From: Bombyx mori
Lineage: Eukaryota; Arthropoda; Insecta; Lepidoptera; Bombycidae
DNA: 64,000 nucleotides
Reading direction: 5' to 3'
Assembly: GCF_030269925.1 (NCBI RefSeq)
Contig: NC_085120.1
Span: 11,063,501-11,127,500 of the forward strand
This document shows positions 1 through 10,220 of the stretch, in pieces (position 1 is the first letter of the stretch; each line of letters opens with the position of its first letter). The notes beneath the pieces were generated by a model that made no database searches, had not been told where the DNA came from, and worked only from the letters and a program-made list of their open reading frames with translations. The position numbers and the translations under genes are program-made.

Positions 1-133
1 ACGGTCTCCCGTGTGACGGTCCACTGTGTGACGGTCCCCTGGGTGAGGTGACGGTCCCCTGGGTGAGGTGACGGTCCCTCGGGTGACGGTTCCTGAGGTG
101 ACGTTCCTCTGGGTGACGGTTCCCGGGTGTGAC
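1..133. repeat. Degenerate minisatellite in pod1 intron
   Basis: A GT-rich tandem repeat with a variable unit built on gtgacggtcccctgggtgag. It fills the visible end of the intron before the first exon and stops about 20 bases before the splice acceptor at 151-152. The left end is cut by the window edge. Confidence 0.8.
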
Positions 134-152
134 AGCACGTGCGACTGTGCAG

Positions 153-284
153 GGTGACTCCACCATCTACTGCTACGAGGTGACGGGCGAGGCGCCGCAC
201 CTGTGCGCGCTGTCCCACCACCGCTGCGCCACGCTGCACCAGGGGATCTGCTTCCTGCAGAAAAATCTTGTCGCTGTCGAGAAG
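153..284 (+). CDS. pod1: pod1/coronin-7, internal exon (44 codons)
   Basis: This exon encodes GDSTIYCYEVTGEAP..., which I recognise as part of the second WD40 beta-propeller of coronin-7 (Drosophila pod1). The family binds actin and microtubules and acts in cortical cytoskeleton and Golgi trafficking. A splice acceptor (gtgcag) precedes 153 and a donor (gtaccg) follows 284. The length of 132 nt is exactly 44 codons, so the exon is phase 0-0 and joins the next exon in frame. It is much more GC-rich than the flanking introns. The Met codon at 129 lies in the intron and is not a start. Upstream exons are outside the window. Confidence 0.87.
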
Positions 285-470
285 GTACCGTTGTGTGTGT
301 GTGTGTGTGCAATAAAGCTTACTATAAAGTCAATGATTATCTAGAAGATTGCACAAAGTGGGAATGAGTTGCTCGCTCCGGGCATTTCAATATTGCAATA
401 ATTGTTACTTTATAATACATCTTGTAAAAATGAATATTTAAGAAAAATCTAATATATAAAAAAAATACAT

Positions 471-606
471 GCCCTCTGAATTTCTTGCCAGTTCTTCTCA
501 GGACAGAGGTTAGTTTTTGTGTATTGGCGGTAGTTCTTTTTGACGTTCAACAAATGTGTACTTTTATGTTGAATAAAATTTTTTTTATTTGATTTGATTT
601 GATTTT
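471..606 (+). repeat. LINE 3' end with (GATTT)n tail
   Basis: It begins at a conserved aatttcttgccagttcttct block and ends in a gttgaataaaat stretch and a short gatttgatttgattt tandem tail. This is a common insect non-LTR 3'UTR layout. It lies inside the pod1 intron 285-790, which otherwise shows only AT-rich sequence and a short GT run at 292-310. Confidence 0.6.
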
Positions 607-790
607 TGTGTTGCTAACGGTCCGCGAATACGAGGGTTATTTTTTTTATAGTGAATTATTTTAGAATTGTGTGTCGCTTATCTGTGGCGATAGTGAAACC
701 TTCGGAAGTATACTATCTCGTTCTATCGCCAGTTAAATCGATATGTTTGTCTCATTTCAAATGTCAAAAAGTTTTCATATTTCCTTTTAG

Positions 791-865
791 GTCGAATTCG
801 CTCGCGCTTTGAGACTTACGAATGGCAACATCGAGCCCCTGTCGTTCACGGTGCCCAGGATAAAG
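791..865 (+). CDS. pod1: pod1/coronin-7, internal exon (25 codons)
   Basis: This exon encodes VEFARALRLTNGNIEPLSFT followed by VPRIK, a strongly conserved coronin-7 stretch directly downstream of the previous exon. The acceptor is a pyrimidine-rich ttccttttag ending at 790. The donor is gtactcc from 866. The length of 75 nt keeps phase 0. The residues link the end of the second beta-propeller to the C-terminal region that follows WD40 repeats in this family. Identity rests on recognition of the family plus exact splice phasing with its neighbours. Confidence 0.88.
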
Positions 866-1090
866 GTACTCCTGTCAATATATAATTTTCGTTGTATATT
901 TTTCAGTTCTCTTCGTGTTACGAAGGCTTTCAATTGAAATAGACATAATTGTCATTCGAATTTTCAAAAGTACATATAAAAGATTCTGTAGATGTATGTA
1001 CATTATTATAAGCTTCAAACTGAAGACGGAATATATCTATTTATTCATACATGCCGTATCTTTATCTGTTCAGAATTTCGGGTAATTAAA

Positions 1091-1216
1091 AGGTTGTCTG
1101 GAAGAAATCGCTTTTAGCGATAAGACCGCCTATTGTATAAACTTCTCTGCTTGTTGACTGTTTTCTATGTTCATTGTGTTTTGATGTGCAATAAAGTATC
1201 TTCTCTTTCTCTCAAT
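1091..1216 (+). repeat. LINE 3'UTR fragment with hairpin
   Basis: It contains gtctggaagaaatcgctttt followed by agcgataagaccgcctattg, a stem-loop (atcgct/agcgat) typical of many lepidopteran LINE 3' ends, and finishes in caataaagtatcttctctttc. It lies in the pod1 intron 866-1556. Confidence 0.6.
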
Positions 1217-1264
1217 GAGAAATACAATGAAATCTAGATTAACAAATGTATATTGAGAAATACT

Positions 1265-1497
1265 CTTTTTTTGCCATGCTGGGTGGACGAGCTCACAACC
1301 CACCTGGTGTTAAGTGGTTACTGGAGCCCATAGACATCTATAACGTAATTGCACCACCCACCTTGTGATATAAGTTCTAAGGTCTCAGTATAGTTACAAC
1401 GGCTGCCCCGCCCTTCGAACCGAACCGCATTACTGCTTCACGGCAGGAATAGGCAGGGCAGTGGTACCTACTCGAGCGGACTCACAAGACGTCCAGT
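1265..1497 (-). mobile_element. Bm1 SINE, headless short form
   Basis: Read on the minus strand it runs from a degraded start near 1497 to the gtgagctcgtccacccagca end and a T-run at 1265-1272. It lacks the tRNA-derived head and lies in a pod1 intron. Confidence 0.85.
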
Positions 1498-1556
1498 AAA
1501 AATACTTGTAGTATTGGGTATACGTGTGGTCTCATGCCAGTGCCGCGTGTCCGCAG

Positions 1557-1692
1557 AGCGAGCTGTTCCAGGACGACCTGTTCCCGGCGACGCTGGTGAC
1601 GTGGCAGCCCTGGCAGGGCGCGCAGGGCTGGCTGCAGGGCCGCCCCGCGCCCCCCCGCCACCGCAGCCTGCAGCCGCCCGGCATGCCTGCAC
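1557..1692 (+). CDS. pod1: pod1/coronin-7, internal exon (phase 0 to 1)
   Basis: This exon encodes SELFQDDLFPATLVTWQPWQ and a GC-rich Gln/Pro/Arg-rich continuation. SELFQDDLFP is a hallmark of coronin-7 after the second beta-propeller. The acceptor ccgcag ends at 1556 and the donor gtgcgtag starts at 1693. The length is 136 nt, so it leaves one base (C) that joins TG of the next exon to make a Leu codon. The minus-strand open frame over the same bases is a shadow of the high GC content. Confidence 0.88.
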
Positions 1693-1737
1693 GTGCGTAG
1701 CGCACATTTATTATTATTTTCCTACCTATGCTGAAAG

Positions 1738-1853
1738 CCTTTTTTTTAAAAGGGATTTTATGACCTGGTAACTAAGACCTTTAGGCCACGTATTATTTCA
1801 ATTTAAATTTTTATAAATAATGATAATATTATGGAGTGAAATGAAATGAAATG
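1738..1853 (-). repeat. Family D retroposon, 3' fragment
   Basis: It contains agggattttatgacctggta and the downstream gaaatgaaatgaaatgaa stretch. This is the reverse complement of the 3' end of the 394-410 bp family D elements at 2978 and 44145. Being 5'-truncated, it fits target-primed retrotransposition. Confidence 0.65.
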
Positions 1854-1904
1854 AAGATTATTATAACAATTTGAGACATTAATCAACTGGTATGAAATTA
1901 ATCT

Positions 1905-2024
1905 GCTGATGATCTTCTCAGTGGGTCGCGTTTCCGATTTGGTGGTAGATTCTGCGAAGCACTGCTCTTGTTAGGGCCAGTGCTAGCAACACTTCCGGTT
2001 TGAGCCCTGCAAGCTCACCTACAA
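1905..2024 (+). repeat. Family B repeat (probable LINE 3' region)
   Basis: It carries the family B core: gatcttctcagtgggtcgcg, then ggtggtagattctgcgaagc, actgctcttgttagggccag and a gagctcacctac-like end. About ten related copies occur in the window. Complete ones end in gcttaggtaggaaaaaa. Confidence 0.65.
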
Positions 2025-2240
2025 CTTTTTTCTATTGCTTAGATGGATGGACGAGTTCACGGCCTACCTGGTGCTAAGTAGATACCGGAGTCTATAGACA
2101 TGAGTTGTATGGCCTTACTTTTAACAGTACCACGGCTGCCCCACCCTTCAAACCGAAACGCGTTACTGCTTCACGGCAGAAATAGGCAGGGCGGTGGTAC
2201 CTACCAGCGCGGACTCACAAAACGTCCTACCACCAGTATT
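2025..2240 (-). mobile_element. Bm1 SINE, headless short form
   Basis: A minus-strand Bm1 body from the ACTGGTGGTAGGACG boundary (near 2240) to the agcaatag/poly-T end near 2025, directly abutting a family B copy. Part of the middle is diverged. Confidence 0.85.
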
Positions 2241-2360
2241 CATATAGAGACGATGCATTCAAGAATGCCTTAGTCTGCATTATTATTTATATTGCGTTAT
2301 TATTGAGGGGCATATGTAAGTGAAGCCTCGCGTGTTAGTGAGTGGTTGTGTCGTGTGCAG

Positions 2361-2476
2361 TGTCGTCGCACGCGGCGTCGTCCCCGGCGCCGGCTGCCAA
2401 GCCCCCTCCGCAGAAGCCGAAGCCGGACCTCATCAAGTCCCACCTGCCCACCGACCTCAAGGACAAACAAGAAACC
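2361..2476 (+). CDS. pod1: pod1/coronin-7, penultimate exon
   Basis: The acceptor gtgtgcag ends at 2360 and the donor gtgagtac starts at 2477. With the one base carried from the previous exon it reads LSSHAASSPAPAAKPPPQKP followed by KPDLIKSHLPTDLKDKQET. This is a low-complexity Ala/Ser/Pro linker, then a basic segment, as expected between the second beta-propeller and the acidic tail of coronin-7. The 116 nt plus one carried base give 39 codons, ending in phase 0. Small in-frame extensions outside the splice sites are intron. Confidence 0.85.
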
Positions 2477-2562
2477 GTGAGTACAAGAACCATAAATCGC
2501 TAATTGAAAATCTGTTACATTTTGATTTGAGTCAGTTCTTGAAACGTCATATGGAGTAGTTT

Positions 2563-2757
2563 TTATTTTTTATTGCTTATATGGGTGGACGAGCTCACAG
2601 CCCACCTGGTGTTAAGTAGTTTAGATATAGGTTCTAAGGTCTCAGTATAGTTACAACGCCTGCCCCGCCCTTCAAACCGAAACGCATTACTGTTTCACGG
2701 CAGAAATAGACAAGGCGGTGGTACCCACCCGTGCGGACTCCCAAGAGGACCAGTAAA
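2563..2757 (-). mobile_element. Bm1 SINE, internally deleted short form
   Basis: Minus-strand Bm1 with the poly-A end at 2563 and the headless boundary near 2757. About 40 bp between the gtgttaagt block and the atatagg block are missing. Confidence 0.85.
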
Positions 2758-2977
2758 TTTTGATCCGGTTTAAAAGTATGTAATTTTTATTTACTCGGGA
2801 ATTGCTTAATTTCAAAGGACGGTTGCCTCACCGCCATAACGTATGCTCGGCTGTACAAATAGAGTGTCTTCCATTAAGCTCCAATAGTAGGTCCGTAAAC
2901 TGCTCAAAGCTTCTCAACCTTTTAATGTCTCGTGGAGATCGGTTTCTCCCCCTCCTCCATATTAATAGAAATCACTT

Positions 2978-3371
2978 GGACTTTTTGGCGGGAACGCGAG
3001 GAGTGAAGTTGTGTGATTTGTTTTGTTTTGTCTATTTAGTGTTTCTTCAGGTTTAAATGTGTAATAACGGTGGTTTATTAACTGTTTATTGTCTGTGAAA
3101 GTGCACAAATGTGGGAAAATGAAACAAAGCCGCTGGACGTAACTACTCGGGATCCTCCAAAAAGTCCACTGAATAAATCTCAGTAAATGTCCACTATTTT
3201 ACTTATATTTCATCCCATATCATCTCATTTCATTTTGTTTCATGCCATGTTTCATATGAATCAACTCCATATTCACTCCATATTATCATTTTTAATAAAA
3301 TTAAGAATATAAATTAAAATAAGACTTGATCTAAAGGTCTTACTTAGTTACTAGGTCATAAAATCCCTTAA
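2978..3371 (+). mobile_element. Family D retroposon with target-site duplication
   Basis: It starts with ggactttttggcgggaacgc and ends ctaggtcataaaatccctta. It is flanked by a 14-bp direct repeat, AATAGAAATCACTT, at 2964-2977 and 3372-3385. Such a duplication is typical of target-primed reverse transcription. A second copy with its own duplication lies at 44145-44554. I see no ORF. It may be a short non-autonomous LINE derivative. It lies in the last pod1 intron. Confidence 0.75.
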
Positions 3372-3500
3372 AATAGAAATCACTTTGAGAACCACTGACT
3401 GACCTTTACCGATGAATTACTTAGTCGAGTTAAATTCTTTCACTCGACTAATAGTTAATGTCTCTCATCTCGTTAATGTTAGTTAATTTTTGACCAACAG

Positions 3501-3593
3501 ATTATGAAATCTATGAGCGCCAAGGTCGAGGTCAACTTGAAACTAGAACAAGACAACATGGAGGGTGTCGATGAATCCGAATGGGACCAGTGA
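3501..3593 (+). CDS. pod1: pod1/coronin-7, terminal exon with acidic tail
   Basis: The acceptor tgaccaacag ends at 3500. The exon reads IMKSMSAKVEVNLKLEQDNM followed by EGVDESEWDQ and a TGA stop at 3591-3593. The acidic C-terminus with a single conserved Trp matches the CA-type acidic tail of coronin-7, which in the family contacts Arp2/3 or related partners. Phase 0 matches the donor at 2477. The last intron (2477-3500) contains a Bm1 copy and a family D retroposon. Confidence 0.88.
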   Translation: MMKSMSAKVEVNLKLEQDNMEGVDESEWDQ

Positions 3594-4800
3594 ATACCGC
3601 TCTGCCAACTAAAGTGCAATCTATATTGTGAACTGACGTAAGAGTATTGGAATAATTAATATCAACATATACGTAGGAATAATACGTAGAGTAGACCCTT
3701 AATGGTTGATGATACCTTGGTATATTAAAAAAAAACACTTAAAAAAAACGACCAGAGAATAACAGGAAAATCGCTTTAACCATTAATATTTGTTTTAGTC
3801 TGATTGTCGTCAGATACAAAAAACTCAACAAATTTCAATTATTTATTTATTTTACGTTATTAAGATTTTTTGTTCAAGCAACATTTGTATTATGTATTTT
3901 TGCAATGGTCAAATGAGGCCTATATTAACACCAATTTGGGGGTGAAATAGCGATGAAGTACCCTCTGTTTTTGGGTTCCACCCGGTCCTTACCAACTGCT
4001 ATGGACCAAAGATAGTTGATCTATCTATGTAGACAAGATCTTAGATGTGCAGACTGTACGTTAACCCAGTATATGGAGGCCAGACCCTATGGACTTGTCA
4101 GTGTTCATGTCAACGAACTCAGATCGAAATTTTTAATTAAACAGGCAGATAGTTTTTTAATGTTATTTCAAAACAAAAAGAAAATATATAACATAATATG
4201 AGTAAATCTTGTGCAGTGATACGGTTTAAGACTTGCCGCAGCAAAATCTACTTTAAGATAATAGGGAAAGAATTCTGATTGGTGTTTGTAGTCTGAAGTA
4301 GAGGAGGGGCGGGTAGCGTTTAGTTTGGACAAACGCATTCCCTAGCTTCCTCTCTGGGCGTTGAATTTGAACCTTATCAATTTTGCATAACAGTTGTTAC
4401 CACACCCTGTATATAAGTAACAAAGGGCCGGTTTTGTTATTTCTTAAACTAGTTCTGTGAATTTTCGTGTATCGTTTTTGTAACGCGTCTAAAATATAAG
4501 GTCAATAACCTCATCCAATTTTAATTTGTGTTACATTGCGTTCTATTAAAAGCCTTAATAGATTTTAGTTTTCGACCGTATTCATGTTATTACAAGGGTC
4601 AATATACAATAAACCGATAATTGCGGCAAGTATTGTAACTAACTGTACTTGTGTTTAGAAACGACATTGAACTGAAAGAATTTTTAGTCGTTTTTGTGGC
4701 GATTTTATAAAAGTTTCCTTAAAAATTGAGGACATGAGTGGATGAAGAGGATGTATGATACAATTTGTTTCATTTTGAGAAAACGGACAATAAACTTTTG
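3594..4800 (+). other. Probable pod1 3'UTR and polyadenylation sites
   Basis: AT-rich sequence without a credible ORF. Canonical AATAAA hexamers occur at 4608-4613 and 4789-4794, each followed by T/GT-rich sequence, so the transcript could end near 4630 or 4815. That is an inference. No splice signals or repeats were recognised here. Confidence 0.45.
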
Positions 4801-6006
4801 TTACTTATTTTTGAGATATTACGCGTTGGGACTGTTAGTTTTATTGTTTTAAACGTGAAATTATACTACTTCCATTTTTTTTACCAATATGGGGATATTA
4901 TTGTTTGGAATTATTTAAAATTAAAGAACACGTAAAGTACCCATGTATTATAACTTTCATTCAACGTGATAATATTTCTTCTTCGTACATAACTCCAAAA
5001 CATGCAATTTCTAAAAATAGCCTTTAAACCCAGAGTTTTAAGGTCTAATATGGTTTATAGGCACATAACACATTCATTCAATGTAAAAATTCAAAAATCT
5101 TAAAAATGGTACTTAACCCCTTCATCCACTTATGTCTTCAATTATTTGAGGGTCGCGAGCGAAAGAGACAGCACTAGTCGTGCTTGAGGATCTTAAAATA
5201 TTAATTTCCATTCCCTTGGATTCTTTAAATCCCAAGAGGCACAGAGAGTTATTTTCTGTTGGAATTTTGTACCTACAGATTTCAGACAAGCGTATTGCTT
5301 ACATTTTAATATTTCTATTAAAGAACTTAGATAGTAATTATTATTATTATTATTATATTTATATTTCTAAATATCGGGAATGTAGTGTCTTACTGAGGTT
5401 AATTGAATATTCAATACAGCCTGAATTGAAAAATATACTCAATGAATTTATATAATATCGTTATTATTAAATCACTTTATAACTTTCATAGATTAACATT
5501 TGCGACGTAAATTATGAATATATAATAGTTAAATTATTTTATCGAGTTCTCGTATTAGATAAAATAAAATGATATATAAAAATTGGCGGTATATCTAAAA
5601 AAATATATATATTTTAAACTGATTAATTGGCGTTGCGGATGTCCGTGGGCCGTGTCGTCTCAGTTTCCATTAGTTTGGACTACACATTATAGATCCATCG
5701 AGCTAAAATCGAATCTATTATGTCACTACATGAATAATACCATAAATTATTATATATTGTTCACAATGCAATATTTTTTTTGTAGACAGTAACATTTTTC
5801 GTCACCATACATTCATTCTTTTCTAACAGCCGAAGTGTGAGTAGGATGGAACACTACGTCCCCGAAAAGCTTTAGAAATGAAAAAAGTTTTCGTCACTAG
5901 TTTATAAAAATCATTGTAAAGCTTAATTAGTGTAAGTTTGTATTGAATTTAAGGCCACCTCGATCTCCACAAAATATACCCAAGCTCTCCGTCAATTTTT
6001 GCATAA
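4801..6006. other. Unrecognised AT-rich intergenic DNA
   Basis: Only a short (TTA)n run near 5336-5355 stands out. The open frames here (up to 91 codons) are AT-rich, lack recognisable motifs and are not supported as genes. Confidence 0.5.
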
Positions 6007-6372
6007 ACTAAAGCGCCCCGTACGCAGTGTTTTGTCAAACAAATTTGATCGTCAAACTTTAAGTTTTCATCAAAAAATGGCTTAAACGATCAAACCAAAG
6101 ATGAAATAAGTTTGTTAACTTGCCCGTAGATTCGGTTTTCTCTTCGCCGTAACGAGACGTCGTGTCGAGCAACGACTGAGATCTTGTTTGACAAACACCC
6201 GCATATACTTCAAACTTGTTTGTCAAACACGCCGTCAATTTCCATCAAACACATTAGACGTAGACACATAGACTGTTTGACAAACGCCTCAAACAAAGCT
6301 GCATACTGTCAAATAATTTAACAAACTCGTAAAATTTAACAAACAAATTGATCGTTTACAGGGCGCTTTAGT
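6007..6372. mobile_element. Candidate MITE with ACTAAAGCGCCC termini
   Basis: The left end actaaagcgccccgta and the right end tacagggcgctttagt are inverted repeats. Inside, the motif TTTGTCAAAC or its complement GTTTGACAAA recurs at about 6031, 6187, 6218 and 6269, like the subterminal repeats of cut-and-paste transposons. No coding potential is visible. The target duplication is unclear. Confidence 0.6.
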
Positions 6373-6777
6373 TACCAAATCACGAATCACAATCAAAAAC
6401 AAATCTAAATCGAATAATAAAACAAATGATTGACAGTTTAATTGCAATTCTTATTAAGACTGCAATAATTCAAATTATAAAGACGAAGAGATATAAAATA
6501 ATATTGATTAAAATTAAGTCAAAAACGCATAGAATAATGCACCATGGTTCTTGATACTATGATCTCATCCAACTAATATTGACTAAATGTAAAATTGATT
6601 CATTTAATATAAAATTCTCATTGATGATGTCATTGATAAGAGAAGCGGTATTCTAAAAACGGAACGTTCTTGCTTTAGCCGCAATGGAATGCGTTTATGT
6701 ACGTTCGCAGTACATTGCGGGTGCATACATTTATAAGACTGTATAGGATAGTGCGGGGTACATGAGTATTGTGATTT
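6373..6777. other. Unrecognised AT-rich DNA
   Basis: I see no gene or repeat here. Confidence 0.5.
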
Positions 6778-6985
6778 TGTTTTTTCCTATCTATTCTAGT
6801 AACCTCAAGGGGTTGTTATTCTAGATTCACCGAACTAGTAGGTGAGCTCGCGGGCTCAAACTTGACGTTGTTGCTAACACTGTCCCTAGCAAGAGCCGTG
6901 CTTCGCAGAATCTACCACCGGATCGGAACGCGACCCACTGAGAAGATCCGTCGCGAAACTCAGTGGGCTGTATCTGTGGGTTTGT
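6778..6985 (-). repeat. Family B repeat (probable LINE 3' region)
   Basis: Minus-strand copy: poly-T plus cctatctattctagtaacct at the left, then gcagaatctaccaccggatc and gcgacccactgagaagatcc. Diverged relative to the 22435 and 61258 copies. Confidence 0.6.
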
Positions 6986-7130
6986 GATTAACGCGCATGT
7001 GCTTCAAAGTGACAATCGAATGCATTTATATATAGCGATTAGGACCGCTTGTTGGGTGCGCACGAATATCCAAAACGTACGTAATGTAATCGTGAAATAA
7101 TTGGACTTATCTTGCTTAAAAAATATATTC

Positions 7131-7275
7131 AGATGGTAGGACGTCTTGTGAGTCCGCACGGCGTACTGCCACTATTTCTGCCTTGAAGCAGTAATGCAGT
7201 TTCGAATCGAAGGGTGGGTCTCCGGTAACCACTTAACACCAGGTGAGCTGTGAGCTCGTCCTCCCATCTAAGCAA
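7131..7275 (+). mobile_element. Bm1 SINE, headless with central deletion
   Basis: It begins gatggtaggacgtcttgtga and ends ctcccatctaagcaata. The middle, from the gcagccgttgtaac block to the gtagatgtctatgg block, is missing. Confidence 0.8.
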
Positions 7276-7837
7276 TAATATAACAATTAAATAACAATAT
7301 AAATGATAATATGACACTCAAAAATGGTAATCACTGTTTAGCTAAGCAATACATATGATATTAATTTATTGGGATCTATAAGATGCTATGTATGAATATA
7401 ATACATTACAAGTAACACATACAATAAATCAAACTAAATGCAAACCCAAGTACGAGTACTGAATACTTTGCAATCCCGAAACAAGATTCTTTGTGTTAGT
7501 GAGTCTCTTGAAGTTGCTACCTACCGAGAAGGTCACATCAGACTAACCCCGCTTATTATAATTTGCGTTCCATTGCGTTTTAGGAAAACCCCGTGCGTAA
7601 ATAAAAAAAATGATCTCTATTTGTATGCTTTATCGGTAATATGACTGTAAGTGAGGGTGACTTGAAAAATAATCAGCCTTCGCGTAGCGTTTGTCTCATT
7701 TTAATGTCAAAAATTTAATAAAGTCATGCTCAATTTAATGAAGCTAATAATACTACAACTACCCTCTTTTCGTGTAACCCGTGTAATTAATTTATATAAA
7801 TGATTAAAATAGAGAATTTTGCTAAGAAATTTTACAA
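7276..7837. other. Unrecognised DNA
   Basis: No supported feature. The 68-codon open frame at 7438-7644 has no recognisable motif. Confidence 0.5.
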
Positions 7838-8096
7838 TCTATACAAATAAATAAAATTGGAGTGTCTGTTTGTAATAATAAAATAACCACAACATTTTTT
7901 TTAAATTTGTCTGTCTGTCTGTTTGTTTCGGCTAATCTCTGGCTCGGCTGGACCGATTTTTGACGGGACTTTCACTGATAGTTAGCTGATGATATAAAGA
8001 GTAACTTAGGCTACTTTTTTAAAACTAGCTTCGCCCCATGGCGTCACCCGCGATACGACAATAGAGTAACATCGCGGGACTCGGCTAGCTTTGTAA
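7838..8096 (-). repeat. Family F repeat (LINE-like 3' end)
   Basis: It starts atctatacaaataaataaaa on the plus strand, followed by ttggagtgtctgtttgtaat, and runs to cgcgggactcggctagc. It is matched by 57178-57406. The terminal TTTATTTGTATAG on the minus strand resembles LINE tails. Confidence 0.6.
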
Positions 8097-8911
8097 ATAA
8101 AATGCATTGTTTTGTTCGAGGATAGGTTTACATGAATAATACGCGTTTAGTGATCGCTAGTTGCCATACAACATCACGTTTTTGCTCAAACCGCCAAAGA
8201 AGAATACATGTGAAATTATAAAGTATATAACACACATATATATATAACACGAAATTTTATTTACACTTCTATGTTTTACAATTTTTAATGACTGTAGTTA
8301 TTATTTTTATGATGCAAAGTGAGAGACGACCAATGGGAATGTGGTGAACAAATGAATTCAGAATGGGAATGATGAAATTGGCATCAAAATAACTCATAAT
8401 GTGTATGAGATAATATGTATATCAAAAATGAAAAATAATTTCAATCTGATTGTATTGAACGAAATTATAGAAAGGGATGATATATGTTTATCAGGTCACT
8501 GGTATAATAAGAAATAAACTTAGAATTTAATATACTTTGGGGTGGGATTTATTAATCTGCTAGTACATATGCTATGTAATATATCTACATATCTATTATG
8601 TATACTGCTCTTATGTATTTATAAAGAATGTTATTACTTTTGACTGATTGTTTATTTTAAAAAAATATGTGTACCAAGGGGTTTTTTTTTCAAGTTAAAA
8701 AAGTTAAATCTACGACAAACATTGTCAAATTTGTACTGAAATTACAACTCAAATAACATTTTTTTAATTTTACTATTCGTTTAATTATGACTTTGAAATT
8801 AATGTTCTTAGCCTTGTTAGAAAAACTTAGATTTTTTTAGATTGTAACTTTTGTGATGCATTTATGAAACCCTTAAAAATGACCCGTGTATAAAAAAGCA
8901 TTTATAAAATA
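8097..8911. other. Unrecognised AT-rich DNA
   Basis: No gene or repeat that I can name. Confidence 0.5.
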
Positions 8912-10220
8912 CTAGCTGACCCGGCAAAGTTTGTGTTGCCTTAAATAAGATTTCTAGGGAAATTCTAGTCTAATATATAAAATGCTCACAAACCTCATTC
9001 AATCACATAATATAGTAAGCGGCACGTAAGTTGGCAAGGTTTTGGTGTAGTGGGGGTAATGTCGCGCATAGTGTACATTGCAACAAAAAAATGGTCACTT
9101 TTATTTCCCGCATATATGTTAATTTTATTTTATTAAATTTTTTATTTGCCATAATTTATTTTTAAGCCTGTGTGTTTAGAAGAAATTTAAAGAAAAGAGA
9201 GGAATTCGTGAAGTGTATTAGGTGTTATAAATAAAATACAATTAAAAGTTAAAAATTTTATTTAAAAAAATATACTTAATATTAAAAATTATGTGTCGCC
9301 GTCGTCACTATCATTTTCTAATAGTGCTACCCCTTGGATTAAATTTATGGTAGCACCTGAGCTGGTGGAAGGAGTTGGCTCCTCATCGTCGACATAACGA
9401 AGAGTCGCTGTCGTCACTGGCGTAAATAATAAAACGCTCAGTGACTGAATCGACTATAATTATGGTCATTGGTATTTGGTCCTGCCATTGCAAGCAAATT
9501 TAAAACAATAACACTCGTGACAAAAACTAAATTTAAAACAGTAATAACAACTCGTAACAAAAACTCAATATAAACAAAGGGTTCCTACAACTTTAGTAGG
9601 CGCATGTGTAACCGGGAGCGAACGGAACGTGGACGCGGTGCGGGAGGGGAGGGTCGACTGACTTATCAATCACGCGCTCGGAACGCTGCTACGTCTTTCC
9701 CCGCGTCCCGCTTGACAACCAAAGAGACCTAAAAAACGACTTCTGCGCATCTAGCGACTCTTGCCAAGTTACGTGCCGGGGACTATACCTCGGGTGGACA
9801 TCCCTTATCACTTAGGGGTATGAAATATTGATAGTAGCCGATTCTCAGACCTACTGAACATACTATTGATACACAAATAAAACCAAAAAAACATGGCTGG
9901 CAAGCTACGATTGAACGAAAATTTAGTTTTTAATTAGCAAGTAAAAAATAAGGGTTGATCGTAGAAGGGTGAAAATTGAGGATTTTATGTATTTTTGTAT
10001 GTTGTATCATAAAAAAATAGAAATTAAAATTTTGTCTAAATTAAAAAAAAAAAAATTTAGGGGTGGACTACCCCTAACATTTAGGGGGATGAAAAATAGA
10101 TGTTGGCTGATTCTCATAGATACCGGATAAGCACAAAAAATTTCATCAAAATCGGTCAAGCCGTTTCGGAGGAGTATGGCAACGAAAACTGTGACACGAG
10201 AATTTTATATATTAGATGTT
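8912..10220 (+). repeat. RTE-like repeat carrying a nested DNA transposon
   Basis: It begins actagctgacccggcaaagt and ends with tcaagccgtttcggaggagt, then acacgagaattttatatatt. These are the start and end of a very common lepidopteran LINE-like repeat (compare 51073-51360). The interior 9020-9778 appears to be a separate TIR element. Family assignment is tentative. Confidence 0.55.
9020..9778 (-). mobile_element. TIR DNA transposon relic nested in RTE-like repeat
   Basis: The left terminus cggcacgtaagttggcaag (9020-9038) and the right terminus at 9760-9778 are inverted repeats differing at one base. On the minus strand at about 9425-9288 there is a plausible coding end, RYVDDEEPTPSTSSGATINL, continuing to an acidic ENDSDDGDT and stop. 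AATAAA-type sequence follows. It may be the last exon of a decayed transposase, superfamily unknown. No target duplication could be fixed. Confidence 0.5.

Noticed and set aside
129..344. ATG at 129 as a gene start
   Set aside because: It lies in an intron minisatellite before a clean splice acceptor. The real exon is 153-284.
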